A stretch of 64,000 nt of DNA from Planctomycetota bacterium (GTDB taxonomy: Bacteria > Planctomycetota > UBA8742 > UBA2392), in contig JADKGX010000001.1 of the NCBI GenBank assembly GCA_016722065.1, forward strand, positions 930,001 to 994,000. Direction: 5' to 3'. Shown piece by piece: positions 8,025 to 15,645 of this stretch. The position numbers and the translations under genes are program-made. Position 1 is the first letter of the stretch. Every line of letters begins with the position of its first letter. The notes below the pieces were generated by a model. That model worked only from the letters and a program-made list of their open reading frames with translations, was not told where the DNA came from and ran no database searches.

Positions 8025-9842
8025 CTAGTGGTTGGTTGAAAACTCGCTGCCGGCCAACAGGGCGAACAGAATGTCCTCATAGGCCGCCACAGGGTCCTTC
8101 TGCTCATTGACGTACTTCTTCATGCGGGTGGACTCGGCGTTGGTGGGCCTGCGGGTCAGCACGGTCAGGTACAGGGATTCAATGCGGGCGTCGTCGCCCT
8201 TGACCTTCTGGACCAGGTCATAGGCAATCGAGCCACGGCCGGAACCGGTGATGCGGTTAGTGACGTCGCCGTTCATCACCGCAAGCGCCTGGTCGATGGT
8301 GAGGGCAAAGTTGTCGGCTTCAGTCATTTCGTCGTCTTCACTCTGGCGCGAGAACGACTGGGCCATGTTGCGGCGCAGGAACCAAAGGTCAGACATCTTG
8401 TCGTACCAGGCTTCGTAGCGCTTGAGGGCTTCTTCATCAAAGTCATAGTCGCGCTGGTTGGGCGTATCCTTCTGCATCTGCTTCATCTTGCCTTCGATTT
8501 GCTTGCGCAACTGCGAGGCCGGCGTGCCAGCACGGCTGCGATAGTTGCGGGCCAACTCCTGGCCGCCACTGACCGTGACCAGCGCACCAAAGAATTGCTC
8601 GGGCGTAAGCTGGCGCGGCACGGCGCTGGCAAAGTGCCAGATCTGCGCCTTGGCCGGGCCATCCTTGCTGGAAAGCTGGTAGGTGCGGCTGTTGAACACA
8701 GCGCGCATCAGGCGCTTGATGTCGTACTTGTGGTCCACAAGGTCCTTGGCCAGCAGGTCCAGAAGCTCCGGGTGGCTGGGGGCGTTGAAGCTGTTGAAGT
8801 CGTCCACGGGGTTATGCAGGCCGCTGCCAAAGGCGAAGCTCCAGAAGCGGTTGGCCACGTACCGGGGCGTCTGCTTGTTGTCCTTGTTGATCATCCACTT
8901 GGCCAGAAAGGGGCGCCAGAAGTCGCGGCCGGGAATGGTTACGGCCTTGCCGTCGATGGTGACCGGGCGGGTGTATTTCAGGCGTTCTTCCATTTCCGCG
9001 CGCACTTCGGCAGGCAGGTTTTCGCCGTTTCCGGGCAGGCGCAGCTCGCGGGCGTTATCGGAAATCTCGGGGTCGGCGGGCAGCGAACGGTTGTTCAGCC
9101 GCTGCTGAATGGGCGAAAAGAAGCTGGCCACGCCCTGGAAGGTCGTCTGCTTCCAGGCTTCCTCATAGGGGTGGTCGTGGCATTCGGCGCATTGCAACTG
9201 CACACCAGTCAGGGTCTTGGTAACCAGCCCGGCGGCGTTGGCGACTTTGAAGGGGCGCTCGCGGTTGTAAATCGCCACGGCCGGGTTTTCGCTTTCCTTG
9301 CCCGTGGCCGTGACCAGGTCATAGATGATGTCGCTGAATTTTGCGTTGTTGTTGACGCGGTCGGCAAACCAGATGGCCAGCATGGTGCTGCCACCGCCGC
9401 GCCCGCCCACGCCGCCGCGGCCGACCAGAATGTTGGCCCACAGGTCGCCCAGGCGTTCGCCAAAGCGCTTGTCGTCCAGCAGCGTGGCGATCAACTTTTC
9501 GCGCTTGTCCTTTTCTTTGGAGTCAATGAATGCCGCCGCTTCTTCGCTGGTTGGGGGCAAGCCCACAACGTCCAGGTACAGGCGGCGCACGAACTCCTCG
9601 TCGCTGCTGGGCTTGGCGGGCGTGATTTTGTCGCGCGCCCAGACATTGGCGATTTCGCGGTCAATGGCGGCCGTGAGCTCTTTTTCGCTGCCGGTGCCGT
9701 CGGGCGTGGCTGCGGTTTTGCCCTCCGGGGATTGCGGTGGTTTTTCCTGGGCGCTGGACATCGAGACGCCAACGCAGGCAAACGCAAGTGCGCCGGCAAG
9801 CAGGCCAGACGTCGCAAGCAGTTTGGTTCGCAATGAAATCAT
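8025..9842 (-). CDS. Secreted DUF1549/DUF1553 protein with a CxxCH motif
   Basis: 605 residues. I place the start at the ATG at 9842, not 9869, because a GGAG site lies eight bases upstream and the signal peptide (MISLRTKLLATSGLLAGALAF) begins there. The N-terminal half shows DUF1549 features: FVRRLYLDVVGLPPT (about 80-95) and CAECHDHPYE (about 215-225). The C-terminal half shows DUF1553 features: RYVANRFWSFAFG, NPVDDFN, HPELLDLLAKD. The family is expanded in Planctomycetota and is extracytoplasmic; it often sits with DUF1501 proteins and has been linked to polysaccharide use without a proven activity. The single CxxCH could bind one c-type haem. No DUF1501 partner is adjacent here. Confidence 0.85.
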   Translation of the reverse strand: MISLRTKLLATSGLLAGALAFACVGVSMSSAQEKPPQSPEGKTAATPDGTGSEKELTAAIDREIANVWARDKITPAKPSSDEEFVRRLYLDVVGLPPTSEEAAAFIDSKEKDKREKLIATLLDDKRFGERLGDLWANILVGRGGVGGRGGGSTMLAIWFADRVNNNAKFSDIIYDLVTATGKESENPAVAIYNRERPFKVANAAGLVTKTLTGVQLQCAECHDHPYEEAWKQTTFQGVASFFSPIQQRLNNRSLPADPEISDNARELRLPGNGENLPAEVRAEMEERLKYTRPVTIDGKAVTIPGRDFWRPFLAKWMINKDNKQTPRYVANRFWSFAFGSGLHNPVDDFNSFNAPSHPELLDLLAKDLVDHKYDIKRLMRAVFNSRTYQLSSKDGPAKAQIWHFASAVPRQLTPEQFFGALVTVSGGQELARNYRSRAGTPASQLRKQIEGKMKQMQKDTPNQRDYDFDEEALKRYEAWYDKMSDLWFLRRNMAQSFSRQSEDDEMTEADNFALTIDQALAVMNGDVTNRITGSGRGSIAYDLVQKVKGDDARIESLYLTVLTRRPTNAESTRMKKYVNEQKDPVAAYEDILFALLAGSEFSTNH

Positions 9843-9914
9843 GCAGGGCTCCGGTTCTGGGTCAGGCATGAAACCCCCGCCCGGGGGTGGGGTTGCGCAA
9901 AATTTCCGGGGGTA

Positions 9915-10769
9915 CTACAGGGTGAACTCCTGCATCTCCGCCGCCAGTTCAAACCCAGCCCCCAGCACGGCCCGGGCCTGTGGGCTGCCGGGGTCGCACA
10001 CCGGGTTACTGTGGTTGAAATGGGTCAATACCAGTCGGCGGCCCTTGGCCATGTCACCAAAGGCGCGCAGAGTGTCTTCAATGAACGGGTGGCTGATTTC
10101 CTTCAAGTCACGGCCCGGAATCTCGGCCGGGCTGAAGAACGTGGCATCCAGCAGGCACAGGGCGTGTCTGGCTACCTCAGTGCGGGCATGGGCCCAGTGC
10201 TGCCAGCCATCAATATCAGGCACATACAGCAGCTTTTCATTGATGCTCAGGCCCAGCGTATCGGTGTATTCGCCCCGGTGCGGCACCGCAAACACGCGAA
10301 TCTTCAGACCCGGCCAGGGCTCGATCACGCTGTCGGGCGCGGCGGGGTGCAAGGCAATGTTCTTCAAAGCCACCAGTTGTTCCCAGGGCGCGTGTTTGCG
10401 CAGAAACGCCGCCATATCGGGTGTGCACCAGACCGGCAGTTGATGGGTGTGGGCGGCCTCGCGCCCGAAATGTGCAAGACCCACATAGTGGCCCATGTGG
10501 GCGTGGGTCAGGATCACGCCGTCAAAGGGATTGGCCGCCTTGCGCGCAGCATAGGCCGGCAGACGCAGCAGACGCGATTCCTGTTCCTTGATATCTGGCG
10601 AGGCATCAATCAGCAGGCAGCGGCCGGTGTCGTCCAGAACCGCAAGGCTGGGGCCCAGCCGCACAGCCAGCGGGTCCAGGCGTGCAGCGGTGTCGGCGGC
10701 CATGCGGGCGCCAAACTGGGGCAGCCCGCCGTCCTGGCCGGAACCAAGCACAATCACACGCGTTGCCAT
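9915..10769 (-). CDS. PqqB-like metallo-beta-lactamase-fold hydrolase
   Basis: 284 residues from the ATG at 10769; ATGs at 10778 and 10841 are alternatives, and I prefer the one that puts a beta-strand (RVIVLGSGQDGGLPQFG) at the N-terminus. The glycine-rich opening, the metal site THAHMGHYVGL, the later HxGEYTDTLGL and LTHFNHSNP resemble PqqB, an MBL-fold oxidoreductase of pyrroloquinoline quinone synthesis. The usual HxHxDH Asp is Gly here, as expected for this branch rather than for beta-lactamases. No pqqA, C, D or E gene is near, so a general MBL hydrolase of unknown substrate is as likely as a PQQ role. Confidence 0.7.
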   Translation of the reverse strand: MATRVIVLGSGQDGGLPQFGARMAADTAARLDPLAVRLGPSLAVLDDTGRCLLIDASPDIKEQESRLLRLPAYAARKAANPFDGVILTHAHMGHYVGLAHFGREAAHTHQLPVWCTPDMAAFLRKHAPWEQLVALKNIALHPAAPDSVIEPWPGLKIRVFAVPHRGEYTDTLGLSINEKLLYVPDIDGWQHWAHARTEVARHALCLLDATFFSPAEIPGRDLKEISHPFIEDTLRAFGDMAKGRRLVLTHFNHSNPVCDPGSPQARAVLGAGFELAAEMQEFTL

Positions 10770-10903
10770 GGGGGCCATTCCACTTTGCAGGGCAGTTCGT
10801 TCCAATGGGCAAGCTGCGGCGTGGCAATGGCAGGGCTGCATTCCGCCCCTTGACCGGCGTGGCCAGACGGGTATCTTCCGCGCCCCTTGCAGGGAGGATC
10901 GCT

Positions 10904-11158
10904 ATGTCCAGGAAGTGTGAAATCTGCGGCAAGCACACGACAGCGGGTGGCCAGATTACCCGTCGCGGCTTGGCCAAAAAGTTCGGCGGCGTGGGCTCAC
11001 GCGTGATTGCGCACAGCAAGCGCGCATTCCGCCCCAACCTTCGGCGCGTGCGGGCCGTGGTCAATGGCACCAACACACGCATCACGGTGTGCACCAGTTG
11101 CCTGCAGGCTGGCAAGGTGACCAAGCCGGTCAAAAGTACCTACAAGCAGACAGCCTAG
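10904..11158 (+). CDS. rpmB: Large-subunit ribosomal protein bL28
   Basis: 84 residues from the ATG at 10904, which is preceded by a strong AGGGAGGA site. The sequence opens MSRKCEICGK and contains RRGLAKKFGGVGSRVI and CTSCLQAGKV. This is the bL28 pattern with two CxxC pairs, one at each end, which form a zinc ribbon. It is a structural component of the 50S subunit. The length is normal. A clear hairpin terminator follows 30 bases after the stop, so it appears to be a one-gene transcript. Confidence 0.95.
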   Translation: MSRKCEICGKHTTAGGQITRRGLAKKFGGVGSRVIAHSKRAFRPNLRRVRAVVNGTNTRITVCTSCLQAGKVTKPVKSTYKQTA

Positions 11159-11188
11159 CGCGCCGCATGGCGCTGAATTCGAAACACC

Positions 11189-11220
11189 AACCGGCCCCCT
11201 GATTTTGTCAGGGGGCTGGT
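11189..11220. terminator. Bidirectional terminator between rpmB and a convergent gene
   Basis: A 13-bp stem with one non-Watson-Crick position (ACCGGCCCCCTGA at 11189 onward with TCAGGGGGCTGGT at 11208-11220) encloses a TTTTG loop. It lies between the stop of rpmB and the stop of the opposite-strand gene at 11242. Confidence 0.75.
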
Positions 11221-11241
11221 CAATTCGGGCGCCCGGCAAGG

Positions 11242-11544
11242 CTAATCCACAATATTGAAGATCTCGCGCCGGCCGCCTTCTGACAGCGGCCCGATCTTGG
11301 CGTGCCAGGCCTTCCATTCGTCGGTGGCAATGTGGCCCTTGCCCATCTTTTCGTATTCGGCCAGCGACTCAAACGTGGTCTCAAACACCAGCGTGTAGTA
11401 CTCGCCCACCAGGTCGGTCAGCAGGCGCATGCTGCGCGGCTTGACGGCTTGCTTGCCAAACAGCGCCATGCCTTCCTTCCAGGCGGCAACGGCCTCTTTG
11501 GCCTTGCCGTACTTCAGTTGAAACAGGTCGCGAACAAGAATCAT
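11242..11544 (-). CDS. Small NIPSNAP-like (dimeric alpha/beta barrel) protein
   Basis: 100 residues. The ATG at 11544 has a GGAGG site six bases upstream, so I reject the ATG fifteen bases earlier. The sequence MILVRDLFQLKYGKAKEAV ... RLLTDLVGEYYTLVFETTFESLAEYE has the beta-alpha-beta-beta rhythm of the NIPSNAP/Dabb-like ferredoxin-fold group. Members are mostly cytoplasmic and of unknown function. It is downstream of nothing obvious on its strand and convergent with rpmB. Confidence 0.65.
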   Translation of the reverse strand: MILVRDLFQLKYGKAKEAVAAWKEGMALFGKQAVKPRSMRLLTDLVGEYYTLVFETTFESLAEYEKMGKGHIATDEWKAWHAKIGPLSEGGRREIFNIVD

Positions 11545-11649
11545 GTTGGCCTCCGTCAAGGTTTGCGGGCCAGATTGATTTTCGTCGCAAATGGATGCAA
11601 GGGCTCAGCGTCCAGCGTGGCGCTGGAGCTGAAACGCCAAGCTGTTGCT

Positions 11650-12489
11650 TTAGCCCACCCGCGGCAGCGAGGCCGCACTCTTGCTGCGTTCGGCCAGGCT
11701 TTGCCAGCGCTTGCGCAGTGTTGGATAAATCAGCTCATTGAAGAACTTCGAAGACGAACTCAAGGCATTTCCGTAGGCCGTCTGGTATTTGCCCCAGGCG
11801 GTCATGCGTGCGAACAGTTTCGACAGGCCCTTCTTGCGGGCATCGACCATGCGGCCGGGGTCAAGGTCGGTGCGCACTTTTTCCATCACGCTTTGCAGCG
11901 TTTCGAGTGCCGCCATGTTCAGTGTGGTCAGGTTGCGCACGCGCTGGCGCAGGGCACGAAACAGTTCGTCTTCCGGCAGGTCGGCGTTGGTGACGCGATC
12001 GAGCACCCATTTTTCGAAGGGCACGCTGTCAGTGCCCTGGGGCTGGGCCAGGTCGAACTCGCCTGCCAACTGCTGCACGCCGCGTTCCAGCTTGGCTATC
12101 TCATAGACCATGGTCAGCAGCAGCCGCGCAAACCGCCGTTTGCGCGGGTCTTCGCCAACGGGTTCGGTTACAGGTGCAGGTTCAGGTTCGGCGATGGCCT
12201 GGGCGACTGCGGCCTTGCTGGTGTCGGCAAATGACAGAATGACGCCCGCAACCTCAAGGCTCACGCCGTGCTCGACGGCCTGGGGTTGGGGGCGTCCATC
12301 CAGTTCGCACAGGGTACGACCGCCTGCGACATGCAGCTTGCCGGTGCGCGCGGGCGAACCGGGAAGCGGAATGTCGTCGGTGCGGGCGCCACCCATGGAC
12401 AATCCATGGAAGAAGTCAACGCGATCAAAGACACGACAGAACAAGAGGTCGCCACTGTGGCGATCATGAACGGAAACGCGAATGGACAT
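11650..12489 (-). CDS. FHA-like protein with a TagH-like C-terminal helical domain
   Basis: 279 residues. The ATG at 12489 is preceded by AGGAG. Residues about 1-92 are beta-rich (RVSVHDRHSGDLLFCRVF, GARTDDIPLP, LHVAGGRTLCELDG), like a divergent FHA domain, though the phosphothreonine-binding Arg/Ser/His set is not clearly present. A Pro/Glu linker (about 98-115) leads to a helical domain (about 118-275) with LTTLNMAALETLQSVMEKV and LDPGRM. This is reminiscent of the C-terminal domain of the type VI secretion FHA protein TagH. No other T6SS gene is in the window, so this is a resemblance and not a system call. Function unknown. Confidence 0.5.
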   Translation of the reverse strand: MSIRVSVHDRHSGDLLFCRVFDRVDFFHGLSMGGARTDDIPLPGSPARTGKLHVAGGRTLCELDGRPQPQAVEHGVSLEVAGVILSFADTSKAAVAQAIAEPEPAPVTEPVGEDPRKRRFARLLLTMVYEIAKLERGVQQLAGEFDLAQPQGTDSVPFEKWVLDRVTNADLPEDELFRALRQRVRNLTTLNMAALETLQSVMEKVRTDLDPGRMVDARKKGLSKLFARMTAWGKYQTAYGNALSSSSKFFNELIYPTLRKRWQSLAERSKSAASLPRVG

Positions 12490-12627
12490 CGGCACTCCTG
12501 AGAGAGGTCAGGGCGTCAATGCAACGCCCGTGCCAATCGCGGATTTATGCGTGTTTGCGGGCAGCGGCACGATTTTCGTTTACGCACAGGTAACGCGGGT
12601 GGTTACGAAAGTGAACGGCAAGTGCTG

Positions 12628-12686
12628 ACGCGAAGGTCGCGAAGGTACGCCAAGTACAACAACGGCGGAGAACCGGCAAAGTACGC
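12628..12686. repeat. GCGAAGG/ACGCCAAG-type dispersed repeat fragment
   Basis: The gap 12490-12726 carries ACGCGAAGGTCGCGAAGG at 12628-12645, then ACGCCAAG and GGCAAAGTACGCAAG. Short GCGAAGG-type runs like this are another common noncoding repeat in environmental genomes, often found with the ATCCGTG type seen at 4507-6375. There is no gene in the gap. Confidence 0.35.
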
Positions 12687-12726
12687 AAGCGCATCGGGGT
12701 CTGCTTCGGCGGCTGTGGAACGCGGA

Positions 12727-13467
12727 CTAGCTATCCCCGCCGCCGGACTTGTCGGCGTAGCGCTTGTTGTCGATCACTTCGCGCGGGTTGGTGCGCAAGT
12801 CCAGTTCGTGCAGCACTTCCTCAACGAGTTCGGGCGTTGATTTGTCGCGCCAGTCCTCGCCCTCGTGTTCGCGCACACTGATGTGCGCCACGTGCGGGCC
12901 CTTGATGCGCGCATAGCGCCGGCGAATGCTTTGCAGAAAATTCAACTTCTCGGTCGTCTGGGGCGCGTCGCCATCCTTGAAAATGTACTTCTGGCCCTGC
13001 TGCCGCACAAAGCGCTGGCCCAGACCCAGCGTGCGCCTGCGCGTACGCGCCAGGCCAAAGCGCGGCGCGATATCCAGAATCACCACCAAATCCGGTGTCG
13101 GGTGCCAGCCTTCGTGGCGCTTCAGCACCTCGCTGGCGCTGATGCCCATTTCGCCCTGATACACCAGCGTGCTGTAAAAGCTGCGGTCCTGAATCACGTC
13201 CGTGCCGCGTTCCAGTGCGGGTTTAACAATCGTGTCGATGTTCATGCGCCGGTCGACAACAAACATGCCCAGCCACTCATGGGCTGTCAGTTTCATCGAC
13301 TTGTCGGTCAGGCGTTCCAGAATCAGTTTGCCACTGGGAAGCTTGCTGGGCTCATTGGTCAGCAGCACTTGCCGGCCGCGCACGCGCAGCGCATCCGCAA
13401 GCTGGGCCGCCAGCGTGCTTTTGCCGGTGCCGTCAATCCCTTCAATCACAATGAATCGGCCGCGCAT
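12727..13467 (-). CDS. tmk: Thymidylate kinase (dTMP kinase)
   Basis: 246 residues from the ATG at 13467; a longer version from 13509 would overlap the upstream kinase gene. The P-loop EGIDGTGKST (about residues 8-17) follows a first beta-strand, as in other dTMP kinases. VVDRRMNIDT and the DRSFYSTLVYQG motif (about 95-106) match the substrate-binding DRY/DRS region. The enzyme phosphorylates dTMP to dTDP in the cytoplasm. The C-terminus is about 30 residues longer than in E. coli Tmk and rather charged. The gene lies 25 bases downstream of a Ser/Thr kinase gene and is probably co-transcribed with it. Confidence 0.85.
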   Translation of the reverse strand: MRGRFIVIEGIDGTGKSTLAAQLADALRVRGRQVLLTNEPSKLPSGKLILERLTDKSMKLTAHEWLGMFVVDRRMNIDTIVKPALERGTDVIQDRSFYSTLVYQGEMGISASEVLKRHEGWHPTPDLVVILDIAPRFGLARTRRRTLGLGQRFVRQQGQKYIFKDGDAPQTTEKLNFLQSIRRRYARIKGPHVAHISVREHEGEDWRDKSTPELVEEVLHELDLRTNPREVIDNKRYADKSGGGDS

Positions 13468-13492
13468 GCGATGGCCCTGGGTTTCGCTGGCA

Positions 13493-15502
13493 CTACCACC
13501 CGCCGTCAAAACGCTTCTTGCGCTTGCGCGGCATGCGCAGCGCGTCGTCTTGCGCGGGTTGCTGCGGCGCCTGTTGCGTTGGTGGCTGGGGCGTGGGCAT
13601 GCCGTAACCTTTCAGGTTCGGCAGCCGGCCGCTTTTCACAATCTGGCGCGAATCCTTGTTCACCTTCAAGCCGCCCGGGGGTGGCGGGCTGTCAAACAGG
13701 CCCGGCAGCCTGCCCGTGCGCAGCAGGTGTTCAATGTCCGAAACAAGCTGGTTGGCAGAAGCCGGCCGGTCCTCAATGCGCTTGGCCATCATGTTGAAGA
13801 TCAACGTGGCCGTTGCATCACTAACATCCGGCCGGAAATTCTTCGGGTGCGGCGGCGGTTCATGGATGTGGCGATACATCACGACTTCGGGCGGGCCCTC
13901 AAAGGGCACGCGCGCAGTAAGCGCGAAGAACAGCGTCACACCCAGCGAGTAAATATCGCTGCGGGTGTCGATGTCCTGGCGCCCCATCGCCTGTTCGGGC
14001 GAGATATAGTTCGGCGTGCCTACGGCCATGCCCTTGCTGGAACCGGTGTCTTCAGCCGCGCGCACCTTGGCCAGGCCAAGATCCAGCAGCTTCACCTGGC
14101 GGTCGCGCGTGACCATGATGTTGTCAGGCTTGACGTCACGGTGTACCAGCGAGTGTTTCTCGGCGTGTTCCAGCGCGCGGCCCACCTGGGCAATCGCTTC
14201 CAGGGCCTGGCGCTCGTCCATGGCCCCGCGTTCTTTCACCAGCTGCTGAAGGGTTTTGCCCTCTACGTACTCCATGGCGAAATAGCACAGGCCGTCGGTT
14301 TCGCCGGCGTCGATGCCGGTGATGACGTTGGGGTGGTTCAACCGCGCAGAAGCCCGGGCCTCCTGCAAAAAGCGGCCCTTGACCACGGGGTTGGCAGCCA
14401 GTTCCGGTTGCAGCACCTTGATGGCGACCCAGCGCTCCATGCGCAACTGGCGGGCTTTGTACACCGTGCCCATGGCGCCCTGGCCCAGCTTTTCCATCAG
14501 CTTGTAGCCCGGGATTTTGTCCGAGATCTGGTACATCTGCTGATAGCTCTTGATCCGGTCTACGCCGGCTTTGTCCAGATAGCCCCGTTGCAGCAGAATC
14601 TGCCCCAGCAGGGGAACGCGCTGGCCCTTCTGCAGCAGGGCCCGTTGCACGTTGACGCATTCCTGAATCTGTGGCGGCGTGACCAGCTTCAGCATCACTG
14701 CGGCCTGGCCAAAGCTGATGCGCGCCGAACTTTCGCCTACGGCGGGCGGGGGCTCCACCTCGGCGGGGTCCATGTCTTGTGTTTCTGTCAGTGCCGGGTT
14801 GGTCTCTGCCCGGTATTCAATGCGCACGGTCTCGTCGCGTACGGCCTTGTGGGCGCCAAGCTCGGTCGCTTCACCGGCGGCATCCACGGGTGGGCGAAAC
14901 GCAGCCATGGCCGGGGCGCTTTTGCGCGCGGCCTGGATGCTGGCAGCCACCTTGGGGTCAATGCGTTCGGAAGGCACAGGCGCACCGGCCTGGCGCGGCG
15001 GCAGTGGCGATATGCGCGCGGGTGTAGCCGGCGGTTTTTGGGCAACCGGCTGCTGCGCTACTGGCTGCTGCACGGGCGGGCGGGCCAGGGCCGGGGCCGA
15101 TGGCGGCCTGGATGCGGGCGGCACGACGGGTGCAGGCCTGGCGGGCTGCGCCGCAGGCGCGTTACCCAGCGCAATCGTAGGTAGTCCGTGGCTGCGCTGT
15201 TCGGGCGGTGGTGGCGAGGCCGCGGGTTTCTGCAGGCTGGCAATCGAGGGTGCACTGCGGCGCACTGGCGGCGCCGGCTGAGGCGCGGACTCTGGTTTTG
15301 CTGCTTGCGCGGCGGCCTGGGCGGGCTGGCCGTCCTGGGCCTGTTTGTCTGTGCCGGGCATGCGGCGTTCTGTGGAGGTAGGCAGCGGTCGCCGCGTGAT
15401 GCGGCTTTCCGGCTTCTTGACCGGATAGACACGGACGGTGTCCCCGCGCTTGGCGGGTCCACCGGCTGAAGCATTTCCACCTGGTGCCGTTGGATCCGGC
15501 AT
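13493..15502 (-). CDS. Serine/threonine protein kinase with a proline-rich N-terminus and an MshEN-like region
   Basis: 669 residues from the ATG at 15502, the first start that does not read through hairpins. Residues about 1-240 are disordered and Pro/Ala-rich. Residues about 262-323 (FGQAAVMLKLVTPPQIQECV, LLGQILLQRGYLDKAGVDRI) are two helix pairs like the MshEN/GspE N-terminal domain that often precedes planctomycete kinases. The kinase domain starts near 331: P-loop LGQGAMGTVYKA, lysine in VAIKVL, catalytic HRDVKPDN (Asp about 456), DLG in place of DFG, and GTPNYISPEQ. All residues needed for catalysis are present. There is no transmembrane helix, so it is cytoplasmic. Substrates are unknown. 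The thymidylate kinase gene follows at once. Confidence 0.9.
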   Translation of the reverse strand: MPDPTAPGGNASAGGPAKRGDTVRVYPVKKPESRITRRPLPTSTERRMPGTDKQAQDGQPAQAAAQAAKPESAPQPAPPVRRSAPSIASLQKPAASPPPPEQRSHGLPTIALGNAPAAQPARPAPVVPPASRPPSAPALARPPVQQPVAQQPVAQKPPATPARISPLPPRQAGAPVPSERIDPKVAASIQAARKSAPAMAAFRPPVDAAGEATELGAHKAVRDETVRIEYRAETNPALTETQDMDPAEVEPPPAVGESSARISFGQAAVMLKLVTPPQIQECVNVQRALLQKGQRVPLLGQILLQRGYLDKAGVDRIKSYQQMYQISDKIPGYKLMEKLGQGAMGTVYKARQLRMERWVAIKVLQPELAANPVVKGRFLQEARASARLNHPNVITGIDAGETDGLCYFAMEYVEGKTLQQLVKERGAMDERQALEAIAQVGRALEHAEKHSLVHRDVKPDNIMVTRDRQVKLLDLGLAKVRAAEDTGSSKGMAVGTPNYISPEQAMGRQDIDTRSDIYSLGVTLFFALTARVPFEGPPEVVMYRHIHEPPPHPKNFRPDVSDATATLIFNMMAKRIEDRPASANQLVSDIEHLLRTGRLPGLFDSPPPPGGLKVNKDSRQIVKSGRLPNLKGYGMPTPQPPTQQAPQQPAQDDALRMPRKRKKRFDGGW

Positions 15503-15546
15503 TGTGCAGTGCCTGGTCTTCCTGTTTGATCCGACTACGCAAACGC

Positions 15547-15597
15547 TTTGGGTGGCGCCCCGGCCCACCCAAAACCTGACGCCCCCGCAAAGGGGGC
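15547..15597 (-). terminator. Double hairpin, terminator of the minus-strand gene pair at 15646-17807
   Basis: Two adjacent hairpins: GCCCCC at 15581-15586 with GGGGGC at 15592-15597, and TTTGGGTGG at 15547-15555 with CCACCCAAA at 15565-15573. Read on the minus strand, the first is followed by a TTTT run. They separate the amidotransferase-fold gene from the kinase gene. Confidence 0.55.
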
Positions 15598-15645
15598 ACC
15601 TTCATTATGGTAACGCTTGCTGTGTTTCGCGAGTATCGCTTGCCG

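Noticed and set aside
9915..10769. PQQ biosynthesis operon
   Set aside because: Only a PqqB-like protein is present; neighbours are bL28 and a DUF1549 protein.
11650..12489. Type VI secretion locus
   Set aside because: Apart from a TagH-like C-terminal resemblance there is no Tss gene anywhere in the window.
13202..15184. 660-residue plus-strand frame opposite the Ser/Thr kinase
   Set aside because: The opposite strand has all kinase motifs in order; this frame has only His/Gly/Ala-rich sequence.
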